From: JAGLHV01 sp023132075 [NCBI: bacterium]
GTDB lineage: Bacteria; CBDUZB01; JAGLHV01
Assembly (NCBI GenBank): GCA_023132075.1
Contig: JAGLYT010000041.1
Span: 1 to 9,344, forward strand
Length of the DNA stretch: 9,344 nt
Direction of reading: 5' to 3'
In this document: piece after piece, positions 6,772 through 9,344 of the stretch
How positions within the stretch are numbered: position 1 is the stretch's first letter
Layout of the letters: each line of letters opens with the position of its first letter
The notes under the pieces: model-generated
What the model saw: only the letters and a program-made list of their open reading frames with translations
What the model was told of the DNA's origin: nothing
Database searches by the model: none
Translations under genes and position numbers: made by a program

Positions 6772-7743
6772 CTATTTCAAAGCATCTCCTCTATTTAAGC
6801 AAATTTTTCTTTTCGCCTGTAAAATTATTTTTTTTGCATTGGTTAATGTGACTTTCACTTTATGATCATAAATTTTATATTTTTTCCTATAATTTCCCGG
6901 GGTAAAATCGGGCATAATCACATTACACCCTGCCCTTAGTCCTAATACCTGCCCTCTTCGTGGATTAATTGTAGCTAAAGCCGTTGTTACCGGAAGGTAA
7001 GTCTTTTTAGTTAAAATACGGGCTAATGCCAGCACTTTCAAGGTTAATTTTAATTTTCCCTGAGGAAAATTTTTTAACGGGGTTTCTCCCTGAGGAATAA
7101 AAGGCCCTATTCCTGCCATAGCAAAATGTGATTTTTTTAAAAATAAAATATCCCTAACCAAATCATCCGGTGTCTGTCCGGGCAAGCCGACAATACATCC
7201 CGCCCCCACCTGAAAACCCACCTTCTTTAAATAATCCAAAATTTTCAATCTGACAGATAAACTTTGTCCCGGATGTAACCGCTGATAAAGTTCAGCATTC
7301 ATCGTCTCTGTCTTGAGCAGGTATCTGTCCGCACCATAATCTCTAAATACTTTATACTCTTTTAAGGGCCTTTCCCCGATAGATAAGGTAATGGCAACGT
7401 TAGGGTATTTTTTCTTAATCTTACCAATAATCCCGCCAATCATTTCCCGCGTATAATAAAAATCATCCCCTGATTGCAAAACTATTGTCTTTATTCCTTT
7501 TTCTATTATTTTAAACGCACACTCTATTATTTCCTCCGTCTGCATTCGATAACGTTTTATTTTTTTATTGTCTCTTCTTAACCCACAGTATAAACAATTA
7601 CGCACACAAACATTAGAAAACTCAATAATCCCCCGGACAAAAACATCTTCCCCGCAATATAACTTTCTTGTTTTATCCGCTTCGCTTAAGAGGGGAGATA
7701 TTTCATTACTTTTAAGATATTCCAGAATTTCTTTTTTATTCAT
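6772..7743 (-). CDS. hydE: [FeFe]-hydrogenase maturase HydE (radical SAM)
   Basis: HydE is a cytoplasmic radical SAM enzyme that acts on a HydG-derived Fe(CO)2(CN)-cysteine product in building the 2Fe subcluster of [FeFe]-hydrogenase. The 323-residue protein has the radical SAM cluster C46-x3-C50-x2-C53 in IEFSNVCVRNCLYCGLRR. Family-typical blocks follow: VLQSGDDFYYT (88-98), ITLSIGERP, GADRYLLKTET (137-147), VGAGCIVGLPGQTPDDL and GIGPFIPQGETPL (211-223). PylB and BioB share this fold, but these blocks and the neighbouring hydG point to HydE. Only one cysteine (C315) remains near the C-terminus, so the optional second cluster seen in some HydE proteins is absent. Its ATG overlaps the upstream SDR stop as ATGA. 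There is no good Shine-Dalgarno, so translation is probably coupled. Confidence 0.92.
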   Translation of the reverse strand: MNKKEILEYLKSNEISPLLSEADKTRKLYCGEDVFVRGIIEFSNVCVRNCLYCGLRRDNKKIKRYRMQTEEIIECAFKIIEKGIKTIVLQSGDDFYYTREMIGGIIGKIKKKYPNVAITLSIGERPLKEYKVFRDYGADRYLLKTETMNAELYQRLHPGQSLSVRLKILDYLKKVGFQVGAGCIVGLPGQTPDDLVRDILFLKKSHFAMAGIGPFIPQGETPLKNFPQGKLKLTLKVLALARILTKKTYLPVTTALATINPRRGQVLGLRAGCNVIMPDFTPGNYRKKYKIYDHKVKVTLTNAKKIILQAKRKICLNRGDALK

Positions 7744-8666
7744 TTTATAAAATACCGTACACTTTGCTCAAAACCGGACTTTGCCGGACAAGGAGGATTA
7801 AAATTTAAAGACTTAATTTTTTCTATACTATATATTCTATCTTTAAGAAAAAATTTTATCCCCCTGCGCAAAAAAGGAATTCTTAAAAATACCGGCTTTA
7901 GAACCGCAGGAACATTCCAGGCTGGAGAGACTCCGGCTACATTAGTTATCGTATCAAAGATTTCTTTAACACTCAAAACCTCATTGTCCGCTATAAAAAA
8001 AGTATCTTTTAAAAACTCCTCTTTTTTAACAGAATAAAGCATCAGCTCTATTACGTTTTTCATGTAAACCAAATGTAATTTTCTTTTTCCTTCATCAACT
8101 AAAGGCAACAACTTATATTCCAATAAAAAACAAAGAAGTTTTAATAAGTGAGGCTCTTCCTCTCCGTAAATCATACAGGGCCTTATGATTACAGTCCTCA
8201 ACCCGTTTCGGCGAAATTCCAATACTTTTTTTTCCGCTTCTATTTTTGATTGGCCGTAAGGACCCGTTGCATTATAAGGTAAATCTTCGGTTAAAGGAAT
8301 TTGCTTATTCCCGCTTACTACCGCTATGGAACTGAGATAAACCATCCTTTCTACTTTTAACTGCCGGGATAACTCGCATATATTTTCCGTACCTAAAACA
8401 TTCATCTCCCTTAACAATATTTTTTTATTGCCCACATATCCGGCACAGTGAAAAACAACATCTATTTTTTCTTTTTTTATTTTTTCTAAAGTCTCCTTCC
8501 GGATAATGTCAGCATAAATCAATTTCACCCCGAAAGGCTTCAATCTAGCGGCTTTCTTTTCATTCCTTACCAGACAAAAGATATTTTCATATCCTTTACG
8601 CTGAGCCAATTCCTGCACTAAATTTCTACCGATAAACCCGGTAGCTCCGGTAACCAAAACATTCAT
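7740..8666 (-). CDS. Extended SDR: NAD-dependent epimerase/dehydratase family protein
   Basis: The 308-residue protein begins with the Rossmann motif TGATGFIG (6-13). It then has HCAG (73-76), YLSSIAVVSG with S113, and the catalytic YGQSK (Y137-x3-K141), followed by IRPCMIYG (161-168). This is the extended short-chain dehydrogenase/reductase pattern, as in nucleotide-sugar epimerases/dehydratases and 3-beta-hydroxysteroid dehydrogenase-like enzymes. Substrate cannot be told from sequence. The start is the ATG at 8666: AGGTGG lies 5 bases upstream, and a GTG three codons earlier (8675) falls inside that ribosome site. It lies 19 bases after hydG and overlaps hydE by four bases, so it is inside the hydrogenase maturation operon. 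No role in H-cluster assembly is established for such an enzyme; it may simply be a passenger. Confidence 0.88.
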   Translation of the reverse strand: MNVLVTGATGFIGRNLVQELAQRKGYENIFCLVRNEKKAARLKPFGVKLIYADIIRKETLEKIKKEKIDVVFHCAGYVGNKKILLREMNVLGTENICELSRQLKVERMVYLSSIAVVSGNKQIPLTEDLPYNATGPYGQSKIEAEKKVLEFRRNGLRTVIIRPCMIYGEEEPHLLKLLCFLLEYKLLPLVDEGKRKLHLVYMKNVIELMLYSVKKEEFLKDTFFIADNEVLSVKEIFDTITNVAGVSPAWNVPAVLKPVFLRIPFLRRGIKFFLKDRIYSIEKIKSLNFNPPCPAKSGFEQSVRYFIK

Positions 8667-8671
8667 ATTTC

Positions 8672-8677
8672 CCACCT
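8672..8677 (-). promoter_or_regulatory. Ribosome binding site that decides the SDR start
   Basis: AGGTGG on the minus strand, 5 bases before the ATG at 8666. It covers the in-frame GTG at 8675, which makes that GTG an unlikely start. Confidence 0.5.
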
Positions 8678-8685
8678 AATTTTTA

Positions 8686-9344
8686 TTAAAGATAAAGGTC
8701 CCTTTCTCCTTTTTTAATCTTTTCGTAATACTCCATAAGCTTAGGATAAAAAGTCGGTATCACTTGCTTAATTTCTTCTATCTCTTTATTAATAATTGCC
8801 TCACCGGCAATTTTGGTTTCCTCGCCGGCAAAATCGTCAAGCCACTCCCGAAAAGTAAGAACGGCATTTAATTTGCAGAATTTTCCTTCTTCACCTGTTC
8901 TTAAAAGTTTCATAATCTTATCCCCTGTTCTTCCGCATCTATATCCGGCAGTACAAAAGGAAGTAATGTACCCTCTTTCGGCTAACTCTCTGATTACCTC
9001 ATCAAGACTCCTGGTATCCCCTAAAAAAAACTGCTGTCTTTCTCCTTCCTGTGTAGCATAGCGGTCACTATATGCACCAATTCCGATACGGGTAGACGCA
9101 TCCGTCTGAGTACATCCTAAATCCAGCACTTCCCGTCTTACCTGGGCAGATTCCCGGGCAGTAAGAATCATTCCGGTATAAGGTACTGCCAATCTGATTA
9201 CCGTAATTAACTTTTTAAAATCGTCATCACTTACCTTATGTCCCGCCTGTTGATTAAAGGGAGTATTAGACGCCGGCTCCAGCCGGGGAAAAGAAATGGT
9301 ATGCGGTCCTACCCCAAACTTCTTTTCTAATTCCCGGGCATGAT
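8686..9344 (-). CDS. hydG: [FeFe]-hydrogenase maturase HydG, C-terminal part (5' end beyond the window)
   Basis: HydG is a radical SAM tyrosine lyase that makes CO and CN ligands from tyrosine and loads them on iron for the H-cluster. The reading frame stays open to the window edge, giving the last 218 residues; the radical SAM CxxxCxxC part is outside. Visible family blocks are LEKKFGVGPHTISFPRLEPA (residues 5-24 of the fragment), VSDDDFKKL, IRLAVPYTGMILTARE, LDEVIRELAERGYI, then the HydG-specific C-terminal extension with FCTAGYRCGRTGDK and NAVLTFREWL, ending KGERDLYL. ThiH shares the core but lacks this extension. HydG normally has CX2CX22C for its second cluster. Here the first and third cysteines (codons at 8953-8955 and 8875-8877) hold, but the middle one is Gly (8944-8946) and a Cys appears three residues later (8935-8937). 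A TTG at 9192 is not the start, because conserved HydG sequence continues upstream. Confidence 0.9.
   Translation of the reverse strand, partial: HARELEKKFGVGPHTISFPRLEPASNTPFNQQAGHKVSDDDFKKLITVIRLAVPYTGMILTARESAQVRREVLDLGCTQTDASTRIGIGAYSDRYATQEGERQQFFLGDTRSLDEVIRELAERGYITSFCTAGYRCGRTGDKIMKLLRTGEEGKFCKLNAVLTFREWLDDFAGEETKIAGEAIINKEIEEIKQVIPTFYPKLMEYYEKIKKGERDLYL

Noticed and set aside
6772-7743. Biotin synthase (BioB) or PylB instead of HydE
   Set aside because: The blocks VLQSGDDFYYT, GADRYLLKTET and GIGPFIPQGETPL and the operon with hydG fit HydE better; no biotin or pyrrolysine genes are near.
8667-8675. GTG at 8675 as start of the SDR gene
   Set aside because: It lies within the likely ribosome site AGGTGG, and the Rossmann fold of this family normally begins a few residues before TGATGFIG, as with the ATG at 8666.
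8686-9192. A complete 168-residue gene starting at the TTG at 9192
   Set aside because: The frame stays open to 9344 and the upstream codons read as conserved HydG sequence (FGVGPHTISFPRLEPA), so this is an internal part of hydG.
1-9344. tRNA, rRNA, riboswitch, insertion sequence or toxin-antitoxin genes
   Set aside because: I read the gaps on both strands and saw no cloverleaf, conserved RNA motif, transposase or terminal repeats; the gaps are too short for most of these.

Overview
The window reads as a compact, AT-rich chromosomal segment of an anaerobic, probably fermentative, hydrogen-metabolising bacterium. The evidence is [FeFe]-hydrogenase maturation genes (hydG, hydE), a flavin reductase/rubredoxin fusion typical of anaerobes that must detoxify O2 or NO, and a PTS enzyme I. 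A secreted beta-propeller protein ends in a CHU_C/FlgD-like domain, which suggests a diderm cell envelope. That C-terminal style is common in uncultivated candidate phyla (Omnitrophota/Elusimicrobia-like lineages), but the taxonomic placement is inference and cannot be fixed from this window.

Layout from left to right. Positions 1-89 are non-coding with an imperfect inverted repeat. Positions 90-1871 (minus) encode a secreted seven-bladed propeller protein with an IPT/TIG domain and a C-terminal sorting-like domain. Positions 1992-3716 (minus) are ptsI, and 3740-4429 (minus) a high-molecular-weight rubredoxin (Hrb-type); the two are 23 bases apart in one probable operon, hrb then ptsI. Positions 4430-4711 are a divergent intergenic region with a plausible sigma-70-type promoter for the only plus-strand gene, 4712-5335, a six-helix, histidine-rich membrane protein of unknown function. 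Positions 5378-6685 (minus) are a PIN-PhoH ATPase. Positions 6772-9344 (minus) are hydE, an extended SDR epimerase/dehydratase and the 3' part of hydG, transcribed hydG-SDR-hydE with a 19-base gap and then an ATGA stop/start overlap.

How the genes fit together: HydG and HydE each carry out a step in building the 2Fe subcluster of [FeFe]-hydrogenase, and the SDR sits between them with no established role there. Hrb would pass NADH electrons through FMN and rubredoxin to an A-type flavoprotein, which is not in the window. PtsI normally feeds phosphate from PEP to HPr, also not in the window.

Most genes here belong to well-known families, and I did not find a clearly new multi-gene system. The points most worth a second look are the displaced cysteine in the C-terminal cluster motif of HydG, a perfect Shine-Dalgarno inside hrb exactly where a free rubredoxin would start, the SDR embedded in the hydrogenase maturation operon, and the uncharacterised His-rich membrane protein with its palindromic promoter.
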